A stretch of 64,000 bases of DNA from an uncultured Chlorobiaceae bacterium (GTDB lineage: Bacteria; Bacteroidota; Chlorobiia; Chlorobiales; Chlorobiaceae). Of the stretch, positions 1-9,566 are shown in pieces. The stretch lies in contig CAJEXW010000011.1 of NCBI GenBank assembly GCA_903994525.1, positions 1 to 64,000 on the forward strand, read 5' to 3'. Position numbers and translations under genes: made by a program. Within the stretch, counting starts at the first letter, position 1. Each line of letters opens with the position of its first letter. The notes under the pieces were generated by a model. The model saw only the letters and a program-made list of their open reading frames with translations. It searched no databases and was not told the DNA's origin.

Positions 1-289
1 TGCAAGGGTTTTGGGCTATTTCCTCCATTTTCCTTGCACCAATATACGAAAAATATAGACTTAATCAAATATAAAATATAGCTTTAGCACTTTTTCAGCA
101 GACCCTAATTACACCAACAGTGATATTGAGTGTTGCGAGGGCTTTTACGCCAGCGTACTCTTACCCCCCTACATCCTCCCATAGTCTTGGGCGACAGCCG
201 GTATATAAAGTCGTACAGCTTGCTGCCAACAGTTTCACCTTCCGTCATATTGACCAGAATTCGTGCGCTTTTCTTGCGTTGTTACGGCG
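1..289. other. Left-edge region without a recognised gene
   Basis: No recognisable gene. A 7-bp inverted repeat (TGCAAGG at 1-7, CCTTGCA at 32-38) lies at the left edge. On the minus strand there is a short open stretch of about 47 codons ending near 108, with no family I recognise. The minus-strand text near 90-110 reads like the end of a transposable element, but no second end or transposase is visible, so I do not call one. Confidence 0.4.
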
Positions 290-631
290 CTATTGTGGAT
301 CCGATGTTTTGCTGATCGGGCTTACCGGGCCTATCTTCTGTTCGGCAAATTTTTGAACGGCTTTGGGTGCAAATGCGCCAACAAGAAACATCGCCGTGAG
401 TATGAGTCCATTGGTATTGCCATTAGCTTTGGCTGTATTCGATTCGGTACTCACTACAGCAGCTTGTTGCGTACCCCAGAGTGTATCATGGAGACTGGAA
501 CCAAGAGTCAGCACCCCGAACATGATAGATGCTCCAAGCGAGATCATGCTCATAAGGCGCATGGAAGAGCGAACTCCGCTATCTTCTTCCAGAAATCCGG
601 ACTTCTTTTTTTTGTTTTCGGTTTCTGCCAT
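290..631 (-). CDS. Small membrane protein, paralog A
   Basis: Encodes 113 residues of unknown function. The N-terminus is charged (MAETENKKKKSGF). Two hydrophobic segments follow, roughly residues 27-45 and 75-90, suggesting an inner-membrane protein with two spans. It shares two motifs with its downstream-strand neighbour at 714-1001: an S-x-x-MFGVLTL stretch in the first span and LVGAFAPKA at the end of the second. The two are therefore tandem paralogs about 80 bp apart on the same strand. An AAAGGAG-like ribosome site lies just upstream of the ATG at 631. I do not recognise a named family; the function is unknown. Confidence 0.7.
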   Translation of the reverse strand: MAETENKKKKSGFLEEDSGVRSSMRLMSMISLGASIMFGVLTLGSSLHDTLWGTQQAAVVSTESNTAKANGNTNGLILTAMFLVGAFAPKAVQKFAEQKIGPVSPISKTSDPQ

Positions 632-713
632 TTGTTTTCTCCTTTTGTTGCCTTAACGTTATTGAGAGGAATTATTTCTGATGAGTCCTTCTACGCTTAC
701 CGCCACACCTGTT

Positions 714-1001
714 CTAAGCAGCTTTAAAAATTGCCTTGGGTGCAAATGCGCCAACAAGGGATAGAAGGGTGAAGTATATACCATTCCCGCCATCATTTAT
801 TCCTTTGAGAGAAAGAGAGAGAGTTAGCACTCCAAACATGATGGCACCCATGAGAGATACCATACACATCATGCGCAAGGAGGATGCCGCGCCCTCATCA
901 TCCTGAAAAAAGCCAGCGCTTCTCTCTGAAGGAGAGGCCGATATTTGCGTTTCTACAGGTATCTGTTCCTGAGGGGGTGGCCGATTGTCTGGTGCTTCCA
1001 T
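714..1001 (-). CDS. Small membrane protein, paralog B
   Basis: Encodes about 95 residues of unknown function if it starts at the ATG at 1001 (MEAPDNRPPPQEQ). A longer frame opens at 1043, but the extra 14 residues look like untranslated leader and an AGAAG stretch sits just before 1001. The N-terminal third is proline- and glutamine-rich. After a conserved GFFQDDEGAASSLR region come two hydrophobic spans holding the MFGVLTL and LVGAFAPKA motifs shared with the protein at 290-631. The pair appears to have arisen by tandem duplication and is probably co-transcribed. Confidence 0.65.
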   Translation of the reverse strand: MEAPDNRPPPQEQIPVETQISASPSERSAGFFQDDEGAASSLRMMCMVSLMGAIMFGVLTLSLSLKGINDGGNGIYFTLLSLVGAFAPKAIFKAA

Positions 1002-1176
1002 TATCGTCTTCTTTTGGCTTATTACCGCATACATCCACCCCACAAAATAGTGAATAATCTGAAAAAAAGGATATTTCTCTGTAAAAAAGTGATGATGTCA
1101 AAGCCATCAAGACTGTGCTTGTCTATATTTACAAGAAGTTTTACCACCATCCGCTCTTTTGAGTCCATTTTGCCCT

Positions 1177-2850
1177 TCAGCTCACCTTGTACCCCGGGCC
1201 GCCACCACCTTCGGGCACCGTCCAGGTAATCACCCCGTAAGGGTCAGCAACTTCACATGTTTTGCAGTGCAGGCAGTTCGACGGATTGAGTCTCAGCGCA
1301 GGCGCTGGTTCGGTGACGAAGTCGTACACCGCTGCGGGGCAGAAGTGCTGGCAGGGATTGCCGAACTCAATGGTGCACTTTTTCAGGCAGATTTCGGCTA
1401 TATCTTCAGCCTTGATGCGCAGGTGGCAGGGTTGGTTCTCTTCATGCATGACACCTGAATTAAAGAGACTTCTCTCTTTGCTGAACGTTCTGAATCCATC
1501 TGATCGGAACTCTGGTATTGAGGCGGCAGCCCCTTTGTTTTTATTCAGTCCAGGGTTGGGGAGAGGTGCAAAGCCGGGAAGGCTTATCTGTTTTTTTTTC
1601 ATGGAGAGACCGGGAAAGCTGAGCTGGAGGCCTGCCTGAATCAATCCGGGGTAGAGCCCGTTGTCAAACGCTTTGCGGTAGTTTCGGGCGGCGTACAGCT
1701 CATCGTAAGCCCATGAATTTCTGAAACTTTCGTCGCAGCTTTTCAGCCGTTCAGTTGAAAAATCGTTGTGCAGCAGCGCCTCAAAAAGAGTTTCGGCGGC
1801 AATGATGCCCGATTTCATGGCGAGGTGTATCCCTTTGTGCCGCTGCATGTTCACCATTCCTGCCGATTCACCGGTCAAGAGATAGCCCGGCCCGAAGAGC
1901 GGTGGCATGGTGTCAAGGCCGCCGGAGGTTATGGTTCTTGCTCCCGCTTCAACCATTTGGCCAGATTTGAGGATGTTGGCCATCAGCGGGTGGAGTTTGA
2001 ACCGCTGGAGGTTGAGATGGGGGTCGCACAGGGGGGAATCGGGCCCCAATGCGGAGATACATCCGATGGATACGAGTGTCGGAGAGAGGGCGTAGAGCCA
2101 GCCGCCGCCGTACACATCTGCCTCAAAAGGGAAGCCGAAGGTGTGGTGAATCTCTCCGGCTATAACCTGCCCTTCGGGTATGCGCCATGTCTCTTTTACC
2201 CCGGTTTCGTAGCGCTGGGCGGGGGCATGGGTTGGAAAATGCCTGCCAAGCTCTCGGGTGAGCGATCCGTCTGACCCTTCGCCGATCACCGTTACCTTGC
2301 TTTTCAGCAGCAATCCCGCTTCATAGCCGCTCTTTTTGTTGCCGTTTTTGTCGAGCCCTTTGTCGTCGGTTATGATGCCGGCAAGTCTGCCGTTTTCGAT
2401 AAAGGGTGCTGCAGCGGCGGTGTTGTCGAAAAGCTGTACCCCCTCTTCTTCAGCCTTTTCAGCCATCCATGCACCGATGCTGCTGAGCGAGACGATCAGT
2501 GAGTTTTTATTGCTGAACTTTTCAGGGACAAAAGGAAGCGGAAATTTTCTTTTGCTCTGCAGGAACCAGAGAGATTCATTGCTGACGGTGGCTTCAATCG
2601 GGCAACCCTGCTCGCGGTAATCGGGAAAAAATTCCTCAAAAGCTCTCGGGTCAAGCAGTGCTCCTGAGAGCAGGTGGGCACCCGCGTATCGCCCTTTATC
2701 AATGACGGCAATCGTCGGTTCGAGCAGATTTGCTGACCGGGCGTTGTGGCGTTTGATCAGGCGCTGCAGATGGATGGCCGAAGTGAGGTTGGCAGGCCCG
2801 GCTCCGACAAAGACAATATCAAACTCCAGTGATTCGCGCTTTTGTTCCAT
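1177..2850 (-). CDS. Electron-transfer flavoprotein:quinone oxidoreductase
   Basis: 557 residues, the usual length for ETF-QO, which passes electrons from reduced electron-transfer flavoprotein to the membrane quinone pool. The N-terminus has the FAD-binding Rossmann motif VFVGAGPANL (about residues 12-21). The central part contains the family's GGWLYALSP and GPGYLLTGESAGMVN stretches, the latter an FAD-contact region. The C-terminus carries a ferredoxin-like 4Fe-4S site with cysteines in CQHFCPAAVYD and NCLHCKTCEVADPYGVI. It lies 17 bp downstream of mgtE on the same strand, so the two may be co-transcribed, though no functional link is obvious. In this organism the acceptor would be menaquinone or chlorobiumquinone (inference). 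No etfAB genes are in the window. Confidence 0.9.
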   Translation of the reverse strand: MEQKRESLEFDIVFVGAGPANLTSAIHLQRLIKRHNARSANLLEPTIAVIDKGRYAGAHLLSGALLDPRAFEEFFPDYREQGCPIEATVSNESLWFLQSKRKFPLPFVPEKFSNKNSLIVSLSSIGAWMAEKAEEEGVQLFDNTAAAAPFIENGRLAGIITDDKGLDKNGNKKSGYEAGLLLKSKVTVIGEGSDGSLTRELGRHFPTHAPAQRYETGVKETWRIPEGQVIAGEIHHTFGFPFEADVYGGGWLYALSPTLVSIGCISALGPDSPLCDPHLNLQRFKLHPLMANILKSGQMVEAGARTITSGGLDTMPPLFGPGYLLTGESAGMVNMQRHKGIHLAMKSGIIAAETLFEALLHNDFSTERLKSCDESFRNSWAYDELYAARNYRKAFDNGLYPGLIQAGLQLSFPGLSMKKKQISLPGFAPLPNPGLNKNKGAAASIPEFRSDGFRTFSKERSLFNSGVMHEENQPCHLRIKAEDIAEICLKKCTIEFGNPCQHFCPAAVYDFVTEPAPALRLNPSNCLHCKTCEVADPYGVITWTVPEGGGGPGYKVS

Positions 2851-2867
2851 ACTTTTTCAAGAGTTGT

Positions 2868-4250
2868 TCAGAGAAGAATACCACCCAACAGGAGCGATGC
2901 TACGCTGAAATAGATAACAATTCCTGTGACATCTACCAACGTTGCCACAAAAGGCGCAGAAGAGACTGCCGGGTCGAGGCCAAGCCGCTTCAGCAGCAGC
3001 GGGAGCATCGAGCCGGTCAACGTGCCGAAGAGCACGATACCGACCAGTGAGAGCCCTATGGTAAAGCTGATATAGAGCCATTGTGTGTTGAGGTGGCCCA
3101 GAACCATAGCCCAGATGATGACCCGGAAGACTCCGATCAAGCCGAGGATACAACCGAGCGCCAGCCCTGAGGCCAGTTCGCGGCGCATCACCTTCCACCA
3201 GTCGGCGATAGTGATCTCTCCAAGTGAGAGGGAACGGATAATCAGCGAGGCTGCCTGCGAACCGGAGTTGCCGCCGCTCGACATAATGAGCGGGATGAAC
3301 GTCGCCAGAACAATCGCTTTTGCCATCTCATCCTGAAAGAATGCCATTGCGGAGGCGGTGAGCATCTCGCCGACAAAGAGAATCACCAGCCAGACAGCCC
3401 GTTTTTTGATAAGCCGGGGTATCGGCAAATCAATGTATGGCTCTTCAAGCGCTTCGATACCGCCGAATTTCTGGATGTCTTCAGTCTCCTCCTCTTCAGC
3501 TACATCGAGCATATCATCAACCGTCACGACACCGATGAGGTAGCCGTTGGAGTCGACAACCGGCAGGGCGACCGTATCGTAGCGCTTGAAGGCTTCAAGT
3601 GCATCTGCCTGATCTTGTGCTGCCGTCAGGGTGATCAGCTTGTCTTCATCAATAATCTCACTTACCTTTTTTTCAGGTGCGGAGAGCAGGAGCGCTCTTG
3701 CCAGCAGCTCGCCCTTGAGCTTGCCGATGTCGTCCACGACATAGATGACGTTCAGGGTTTCGCTCTCATGGCCGTAGGTGCGGATGTAGTCGAGCACCTG
3801 GTTGATATCCCAATCTTTTTTGACGCTGAGGTAGTCGGGCGACATGAGTCGCCCCACACTCCCTTCAGCGTAGGCCAGCAGCGTTTTGGCGATCTTGAAC
3901 TCTTTGAATGAGAGGAGTCTCAAAAGCTCCTGTACCACCGTGCCCGGCAGCTCTTCAAGCAGTGCTGTTCGGTCATCCGCCGACATGCTGTTAAGGATGT
4001 GAGTGACATCCTTTTTGGTGAGCGCAGTCAGCAGGTTCTGCTGCGAGTCAAAATCGAGATATTCAAAGGTTTCGGTTGCAATATCTTTTTGAAGCAGCCG
4101 AAAGAGGATCCCCTGTTCGCTTTCGGGCAGATCGGAGATAAGTTCAGCGAGGTCAACCGGCAGCCAGTCGTTGAAAATTCTCTGGAGAGCGCTGAAGTTG
4201 CGCTGTTCGATCAGCTCCCTGATTTCTGGCAAAAGTGGGTTTCCGATCAT
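2868..4250 (-). CDS. mgtE: Magnesium transporter MgtE
   Basis: 460 residues, standard for MgtE, a homodimeric Mg2+ channel gated by cytoplasmic Mg2+. The order is the N-terminal superhelical MgtE_N domain (about 1-130), two CBS domains (about 135-255, with [22 protein letters not shown] in the second), a connecting helix and about five membrane spans (280-460). The spans include the [20 protein letters not shown] region, which is diagnostic of the pore-forming domain. The gene is 17 bp upstream of the ETF-QO gene on the same strand. Its promoter must lie in the gap between 4250 and parA at 4629. Confidence 0.96.
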   Translation of the reverse strand: MIGNPLLPEIRELIEQRNFSALQRIFNDWLPVDLAELISDLPESEQGILFRLLQKDIATETFEYLDFDSQQNLLTALTKKDVTHILNSMSADDRTALLEELPGTVVQELLRLLSFKEFKIAKTLLAYAEGSVGRLMSPDYLSVKKDWDINQVLDYIRTYGHESETLNVIYVVDDIGKLKGELLARALLLSAPEKKVSEIIDEDKLITLTAAQDQADALEAFKRYDTVALPVVDSNGYLIGVVTVDDMLDVAEEEETEDIQKFGGIEALEEPYIDLPIPRLIKKRAVWLVILFVGEMLTASAMAFFQDEMAKAIVLATFIPLIMSSGGNSGSQAASLIIRSLSLGEITIADWWKVMRRELASGLALGCILGLIGVFRVIIWAMVLGHLNTQWLYISFTIGLSLVGIVLFGTLTGSMLPLLLKRLGLDPAVSSAPFVATLVDVTGIVIYFSVASLLLGGILL

Positions 4251-4628
4251 GACGGGTAGCCTTTAATGAGTGTTATCAACCGATTGGTTCAGGTTAATAA
4301 AAGATTTTTTTTCATTCAGGCAACCGCGCTTTTGGGAGATATGGATAATCAACAGTAGCGCTTCAAGATTGAATGTCGCATCTACACGTGATCCTGCATA
4401 GCTACGACTCTCCCTTTCAGTTACATGTTTCCGGGCAAAACGGGTATAGAGATTCTTTACGCCACAGTTATCTGTATGTTCAAGTGTTTGTATTTCAAAG
4501 AAATGCTTTCCCGGTCTGCTCATAAAACAAGATTATAATTTGTAATCGTTGCTGTAAGTATTATAATGTATGAAGATGTAACGTGTGATGATGAAAGTTC
4601 AACTGCTGTAAATTTCCCTGGTTAGTAC
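4251..4628. promoter_or_regulatory. Divergent intergenic region between mgtE and parA
   Basis: About 378 bp separate the divergent mgtE and parA genes and must contain both promoters. A minus-strand open frame of 86 codons at 4263-4523 has no recognisable family and no clear ribosome site, so I treat it as chance. A CACGTG core at about 4385 recalls parS, but its flanks do not match the palindrome. I see no convincing riboswitch fold or terminator by eye. Confidence 0.4.
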
Positions 4629-5426
4629 ATGGGCAGAGTTATTGCGATTGCAAACCAGAAGGGAGGGGTAGGAAAAACAACCACTTCCGTCAATATAGCC
4701 GCTTCGATTGCTATTTCTGAGTTCAGGACATTACTGATTGATATTGATCCCCAGGCTAATGCTACCTCGGGTTTTGGTCTCGAAATTGGTGATGAAATTG
4801 ATAACACCTTTTATCAGGTGATGGTCAAGGGGGGCGACATACAGGATGCCATAAAATCATCCAGTCTGGAATATCTGGATGTGCTTCCCTCGAATGTCAA
4901 TCTTGTAGGGATGGAGGTTGAGCTGGTCAACATGAAGGAGCGCGAGTATGTGATGCAGAAGGCGCTCAAGAGTATTCGCGATCGTTACGACTATATTATT
5001 ATTGATTGTCCGCCCTCTCTTGGCTTGATTACCCTCAATTCGCTTACTGCGGCAGATTCCGTGCTGATTCCGGTTCAGGCGGAATATTATGCGCTGGAGG
5101 GGTTGGGCAAACTGCTCAATACCATCAGTATTGTCCGCAAGCATCTCAATCCTAAGCTGGAGATTGAGGGGGTTCTGGTGACCATGTTTGATGCGCGGCT
5201 TCGCCTGGCATCACAGGTTGCCGAAGAGGTGAAGAAGTTTTTCAAAGACAAGGTGTATAAAACCCACATTCGCCGAAATGTCAAGCTTTCCGAGGCGCCA
5301 AGCCATGGCAAGCCGGCGCTCCTCTATGATGCGCAGTGTATCGGGTCGAAAGACTACCTTGATCTGGCACAGGAGATTTTTGAAAGGGATGGCAATATTA
5401 AAAAATTTAAAGTTCGTCAGTCGTAG
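4629..5426 (+). CDS. parA: Chromosome-partitioning ATPase ParA/Soj
   Basis: 265 residues, typical of chromosomal ParA/Soj. It has the deviant Walker A motif [10 protein letters not shown] at about 10-19, the switch I-like DIDPQANAT, and the Walker B-type DCPPSLG. It dimerises on ATP, binds DNA nonspecifically, and with ParB segregates the replication origin region. It starts at the ATG at 4629; parB follows after 9 bp, so the pair forms an operon, with dapB close behind. ParAB loci often lie near the origin, but no dnaA boxes or convincing parS sites were seen here. Confidence 0.95.
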   Translation: MGRVIAIANQKGGVGKTTTSVNIAASIAISEFRTLLIDIDPQANATSGFGLEIGDEIDNTFYQVMVKGGDIQDAIKSSSLEYLDVLPSNVNLVGMEVELVNMKEREYVMQKALKSIRDRYDYIIIDCPPSLGLITLNSLTAADSVLIPVQAEYYALEGLGKLLNTISIVRKHLNPKLEIEGVLVTMFDARLRLASQVAEEVKKFFKDKVYKTHIRRNVKLSEAPSHGKPALLYDAQCIGSKDYLDLAQEIFERDGNIKKFKVRQS

Positions 5427-5435
5427 CTGACCGGT

Positions 5436-6341
5436 ATGCCGATGGGTGAAATGCCTAAAAATGCGTTGGGAAGAGGTCTGAAATCGCTCATTTCGGATGA
5501 GGGGTTTGTCTCTGTTCCACAGGTAGAAGAGCAGGAGCTTCCTCGTGACGGAGGGGTAGGGACGTTGCCGATTGAAAAAATACGGGCAAATCCGTTTCAG
5601 CCTCGCAAGGAGTTTGATGAAGCTGCGCTTGAAGAGCTGAAAAACTCCATTATTGAAAATGGCGTTATCCAGCCGGTGACGGTATGCCGTGAGGGTGAGA
5701 TCTACCAGCTCATCAGTGGAGAGCGACGGCTCAGGGCAGTGACGCTGGCCGGGTTCAAGTTTATTCCCGCCTACATAATTGATGCTGCTGATGATTCGAG
5801 CAAACTTGAGCTTGCTCTTATTGAAAATATTCAGCGTGAAGATCTCAATGCCATTGAGGTGGCGCTTGCCCTCAAAAGCCTGACAACGAAGTGCAATCTT
5901 TCGCAGGAGGAGATAGCCCAGAAGGTTGGCAAGAACCGCTCAACGGTCAGTAATTTTCTCCGCCTGCTCAAATTGCCGCTGCAGATTCAGGACAGTATCA
6001 GGAACCGCGAGATTTCGTCAGGTCACGCAAGGGCCCTTATTAATCTGCCAGGTGAACAGCAGCAGGTGAAGGTGTGGAAGCAGATTCTTGCCAATCAGCT
6101 CTCGGTGCGTCAGACTGAGGCACTGGTGAACCGCATGTTTAAGGATAAGGCAGCAAAACCGGTGCAGCCATCCTCTTCGGAGCGTTCATCCCATCTGTCG
6201 GAGCTTGAGTCGCTCCTGAGAAACAACCTTGCCACGAAGGTGCGCATCGTCGAGAAGAAAGAGGGCAAAGGTGAGATTCATATCCAATACTTCTCGCGCG
6301 ATGATCTTGAGCGTCTGCTTGAAATCATTCGCCACGATTAA
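5436..6341 (+). CDS. parB: Chromosome-partitioning protein ParB
   Basis: Up to 301 residues. The start could be the ATG at 5436 or the in-frame ATG at 5451 ([14 protein letters not shown]); the family usually begins with a K-x-x-LGRGL motif, so 5451 is plausible. The ParB/Srx N-terminal CTPase domain contains [13 protein letters not shown] and SGERRLRAV. The central helix-turn-helix ([20 protein letters not shown]) binds parS, and the C-terminal segment dimerises. ParB loads at parS, spreads as a clamp using CTP and stimulates ParA. It is co-transcribed with parA. Confidence 0.95.
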   Translation: MPMGEMPKNALGRGLKSLISDEGFVSVPQVEEQELPRDGGVGTLPIEKIRANPFQPRKEFDEAALEELKNSIIENGVIQPVTVCREGEIYQLISGERRLRAVTLAGFKFIPAYIIDAADDSSKLELALIENIQREDLNAIEVALALKSLTTKCNLSQEEIAQKVGKNRSTVSNFLRLLKLPLQIQDSIRNREISSGHARALINLPGEQQQVKVWKQILANQLSVRQTEALVNRMFKDKAAKPVQPSSSERSSHLSELESLLRNNLATKVRIVEKKEGKGEIHIQYFSRDDLERLLEIIRHD

Positions 6342-6387
6342 GTCTTGCCACCAAACATCTTACAGGAATTGTAACAAAGAGCGTGTT

Positions 6388-7134
6388 ATGAAGTTTACCC
6401 TTGTGGGGAATGGAAGAATGGGCCAGCAGGTTGCCCGGGTTATTCAGCAGTCGGGCTGTCATCAGGTGGCTGCGGTGCTTGATATTGATGCGGCAATTAC
6501 CTCTGAAGTTTTTCGGGGAAGTGATGCCATCATTGATTTTACCGTGAGAGAGGCCTTTCTTGCCAATCTTCCGGCCATGCTTGCCTCCGGCGTGCCGGTT
6601 GTTGTGGGTACCACCGGCTGGGATGATGTGCGAGGAGAGGTAAAGCAGCAGATCACTGCGGCTGGAGCCTCTCTGCTCTACTCGGCCAATTTTTCGCTTG
6701 GGGTCAACATCTTTCTCCGCACGGTGCGTGAAGCTGCAAGGCTTATCTCTCCATTTGCCCAGTTTGATATCGCCTTTGAAGAGCAGCATCACACTGGTAA
6801 GGCTGATTTCCCCAGTGGCACTGCGTTGCGGGCGGCGGACATGATTCTCTCGGCCAACAGTCGCAAGAAAACCGTTGTCAGGGAGCTGTCGGATGATAGA
6901 AAGCTCGCTTCAGAGGAACTGCAGGTTGCCTCTTTGAGGCTTGGCAGCGTTTTTGGCAAGCACTCCGCCTTTATTGATTCGGAGGCGGATGAAATTGTGG
7001 TCTCCCATACCGCAAAGAACCGTTCAGGTTTTGCCTCAGGCGCCGTTGAAGCAGCGGCATGGCTTGCCTTGCGCCACAAAACCTCTCCAGGCTTTTATAC
7101 GATGGAGGATTTTCTGAATGAGAAGTTTGCCTGA
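6388..7134 (+). CDS. dapB: 4-hydroxy-tetrahydrodipicolinate reductase DapB
   Basis: 248 residues. I place the start at the ATG at 6388 ([14 protein letters not shown]) because the glycine-rich NAD(P)H-binding motif must be near the N-terminus; an upstream open frame reaching 6229 overlaps parB and is not coding. Family motifs are DFTVREA, VVGTTGW and [17 protein letters not shown], the last holding the catalytic His-His and Lys. It reduces the dihydrodipicolinate precursor in lysine and diaminopimelate (peptidoglycan) synthesis in the cytoplasm. It lies 46 bp after parB and just ahead of a membrane protein gene. Confidence 0.95.
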   Translation: MKFTLVGNGRMGQQVARVIQQSGCHQVAAVLDIDAAITSEVFRGSDAIIDFTVREAFLANLPAMLASGVPVVVGTTGWDDVRGEVKQQITAAGASLLYSANFSLGVNIFLRTVREAARLISPFAQFDIAFEEQHHTGKADFPSGTALRAADMILSANSRKKTVVRELSDDRKLASEELQVASLRLGSVFGKHSAFIDSEADEIVVSHTAKNRSGFASGAVEAAAWLALRHKTSPGFYTMEDFLNEKFA

Positions 7135-7139
7135 CATCT

Positions 7140-7685
7140 ATGGCTGCTGAAAAACCGGTTCAACCTCTTTTGCCTGTTGCGGGTAAGCTCTACGCTGTTC
7201 TGCTTGGTACAGCAATGATTCTTTTGACGACGACGGTGCCTTATCTGACCTTGCTGAATGTCTTTCTGTTTGCGGGTATTTTTCTGGCAGGGGTGGTTGC
7301 GCTCCATCAGACCATCATGCGCTTTCAGGTGACGCTGACCTTCAGGGAGGCTTTTGTGCTGGGCTGCATGGCCGGTTTTGCCGGGGGTGTTGTTTCAGAG
7401 GGAATCACCTTTCTGCTGATGGAGCTTTTTCATTACAGGCCCGGTACGGAGAGCCTTTCGCTGGTCATTGACTGGGCGCTTGAGATGGCAAAGGGTCGGC
7501 CTGAACTTCAGGAGCAGGTGCAGGCGCTGGTTGCTGCCGAAAAGCTTGCTCTGGCACCGGTTTCGTTAAGTTTTGTGGAGATTCTGATGAATATGGCCTT
7601 TTCGGGTGTGTTCTATGCGCCTATTGCCGGGATTGGCGGGGCCTATGCGGTGCGCAGGCTTAAGCGTCAGGCGGCAAGAGGTTGA
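7140..7685 (+). CDS. DUF4199-like membrane protein
   Basis: 181 residues with about four predicted membrane spans: roughly residues 14-35, 38-58, 72-95 and 148-170. The overall layout, with a charged amphipathic stretch between spans three and four, resembles the DUF4199 proteins common in Bacteroidetes and Chlorobi, whose function is unknown. It begins 5 bp after the dapB stop, so it is probably translated from the same message. The last 26 bp overlap the 3' end of the convergent menE gene. The family call is from general resemblance only. Confidence 0.75.
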   Translation: MAAEKPVQPLLPVAGKLYAVLLGTAMILLTTTVPYLTLLNVFLFAGIFLAGVVALHQTIMRFQVTLTFREAFVLGCMAGFAGGVVSEGITFLLMELFHYRPGTESLSLVIDWALEMAKGRPELQEQVQALVAAEKLALAPVSLSFVEILMNMAFSGVFYAPIAGIGGAYAVRRLKRQAARG

Positions 7686-9141
7686 GTGGTGAACAGCCTT
7701 TGATCGCCAGTTTTTTGTACCATTTTCGGTCGATTTTCTGTGATCCTGGTAAGGTTGTCCACTCTTTTACCCGACAGTAGCATGTCGGGCTTTTCAGTTT
7801 TCCCGCAATGGAGTGCATTGCTGTGGTGAGAGTGATATCGTCAGGTTTATTCTCCTCAAGGGTTTTGATGAATGCCACAGGACGCTTGCCATATTCATCA
7901 TCATCCACCGGGACGACAAGCGCTTCAAGAATCCCCTCAATCGTCATCAGCGCCTTTTCAATCTCTTCGGGATGGATATTTTCGCCCCCTGCAATAAACA
8001 TGTTGTCTTTTCGCCCAGCGACCGTGACGGTACCGTCATCGGTAACAGTTCCGATATCCGAGGTATGGAACCAGCCGTCGTTATCGGTTTGAGGCTCAAT
8101 TGTTCCCTCCCGGAGGTAGCCCTTAAACAGGCAAGTTCCCTTTACCAGCAGCTCTCCCTCTTTTGAAGCCGTAATCTCGCGCCAGGGCAGTAACTTGCCG
8201 CTGTTCTCCTGAACGCCTTGTATCGGTTCGGTGGAAGTTGCAATCTGTGAGCTCATCTCGGTTGAGCCGTAGCTCAGGTAGAGCGGGATATGCTGCCCGA
8301 CAGCCTCCTCAATCAGCGATTTTGGCGCTGCACTTCCTCCAAGCAGAACAGCTTTCAAGGTTCGCAGCAAGGCAGCGCTCTTTTTGTCGGCAAGCAGACG
8401 ATAAAGCTGCGTCGGGACAACAGAGAGATGGGTCAGCGGAAAGTTTTGCAAAGACTGCCCGAGAGATTTGTCCGGTTTGCCAAGAGCAAGTGAACCGCCG
8501 GAGATGAGTGATCGGAAGAGTAGTGAGTAGCCGCCGATGTGGTAGAGGGGCAGAGAAAGAAGCCAGCAATCGCCTGGGCCAAAGGGAATATTTTCATTGG
8601 AGCCGAGTGCGCTGTACCAGTGGTTGGCAAAACTGTGCACGGCAGCTTTTGCCTCTCCTGAGCTGGCGGAGGTGTGGATGATGGTTACGGGTTGGTGCAT
8701 TGCCTTGATGTTTTCAGTCATCTCGGCCTTGTTGTTGCTTTGCACTGTTGTGGGGGAATCAAGCACTGAATCGGAAGAATCGGTGTAAAGCAATTCTTCA
8801 ATAGTGATGCAGCCCTTAAGCGATCTGTTCGTACCTGAGGTTAGGATCAGGTGTGGCTGGAGCTTATTAATGGTGTTGCCAAGCAGGTGTTCAGGAAAAC
8901 GATAGTTCAACGGCGCGGCAATCATGCCCGTTTTCAGGAGCCCAAGGAGCAGCATGATCATCTCCGGCGTGTTTGGCGATACCACCGCAACAATCTCGCC
9001 TGTACCGATGCCTCTGCTGCCGAGGCGGCTGGCAACAGCTTCTGCCACCGTGTTGCATTCGTTGAACGACAGAGTTCTGTCGCTCATTCGCAGTGCTGGC
9101 GTGTCACCGTAACGTTTGGCAGCGCGGGCTATAATATCCAT
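7660..9141 (-). CDS. menE: O-succinylbenzoate-CoA ligase MenE
   Basis: 493 residues, an acyl-adenylate-forming ligase that makes o-succinylbenzoyl-CoA for menaquinone synthesis. The P-loop-like motif is IIHTSASSGEAKAAV, a divergent version of the usual TSGTTGxPK. The A5 region is YLSYGSTEMSSQ and the hinge region is DGWFHTSDIG. The C-terminal subdomain ends with GSQKIDRKWYKK, carrying the expected catalytic lysine. The other men genes lie upstream on the same strand, but 1.1 kb holding an opposite-strand TPR gene separates menE from menC. menE therefore probably needs its own promoter or a long read-through. Confidence 0.93.
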   Translation of the reverse strand: MDIIARAAKRYGDTPALRMSDRTLSFNECNTVAEAVASRLGSRGIGTGEIVAVVSPNTPEMIMLLLGLLKTGMIAAPLNYRFPEHLLGNTINKLQPHLILTSGTNRSLKGCITIEELLYTDSSDSVLDSPTTVQSNNKAEMTENIKAMHQPVTIIHTSASSGEAKAAVHSFANHWYSALGSNENIPFGPGDCWLLSLPLYHIGGYSLLFRSLISGGSLALGKPDKSLGQSLQNFPLTHLSVVPTQLYRLLADKKSAALLRTLKAVLLGGSAAPKSLIEEAVGQHIPLYLSYGSTEMSSQIATSTEPIQGVQENSGKLLPWREITASKEGELLVKGTCLFKGYLREGTIEPQTDNDGWFHTSDIGTVTDDGTVTVAGRKDNMFIAGGENIHPEEIEKALMTIEGILEALVVPVDDDEYGKRPVAFIKTLEENKPDDITLTTAMHSIAGKLKSPTCYCRVKEWTTLPGSQKIDRKWYKKLAIKGCSPLNLLPPDA

Positions 9142-9342
9142 AATATTGTTGTCTGAAGCGTGATTTTCATGATTAAGGGATGAGCATGATTAGTTCAATG
9201 TACTATGAAAGTCTCTGCTTTTGAAAATCGCCACTGCTCGCTTTGAGATGCAAAATAATGCAAATAATCTGCTATATTTTTACCCGATCAAATTTTTGCT
9301 TTGAATTTCATCTACTCATTGCATTAAAATTGACCGAGCTCT

Positions 9343-9546
9343 ATGAAAAAGGAGATAAATGTTGCGCTTATTGGTTGCGCTGCGGTGGTGGTTGCAGCCA
9401 ATTTTGCTGGTGTATTTGGTGTGTCTGGCAATGGGAAATCAAGTCTGTCAGAACCAAAACTCGTCACTGCAACACACTATATTCTATTGTCGCAGCCACA
9501 ACAGGGTGGCAGTGTCACTCTTGAGCGGACAAACACAATAAAGTAA
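9343..9546 (+). CDS. Possible small membrane-anchored peptide upstream of TPR gene
   Basis: 67 codons starting MKKEINVALIGCAAVV, with one hydrophobic segment at about 6-30 and a polar tail. The N-terminus resembles single-span anchors seen ahead of many accessory proteins. The evidence is weak: the ribosome site is poor. An excellent site (AAGGAG, 5 nt spacing) instead precedes an overlapping out-of-frame ATG at 9359 that opens 60 codons with a hydrophobic start. Either or both may be chance. It lies 20 bp ahead of the decayed TPR gene and could be part of the same remnant. Confidence 0.3.
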   Translation: MKKEINVALIGCAAVVVAANFAGVFGVSGNGKSSLSEPKLVTATHYILLSQPQQGGSVTLERTNTIK

Positions 9547-9566
9547 CCTAACCTTCATTATTTGTT

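Noticed and set aside
90..112. Sequence resembling a transposon end
   Set aside because: No matching opposite end, target duplication or transposase is present in the window.
4380..4395. CACGTG core near parAB that could be a parS site
   Set aside because: The flanks do not match the known palindrome (several mismatches), and no other copy was found nearby.
4263..4523. 86-codon minus-strand open frame between mgtE and parA
   Set aside because: No family, no clear ribosome site, unusual composition, and it sits in the region that must hold two promoters.
9359..9541. 60-codon frame with an excellent AAGGAG ribosome site
   Set aside because: It overlaps another frame at 9343 and has no recognisable protein features beyond a hydrophobic start; kept only as a note under the 9343 entry.
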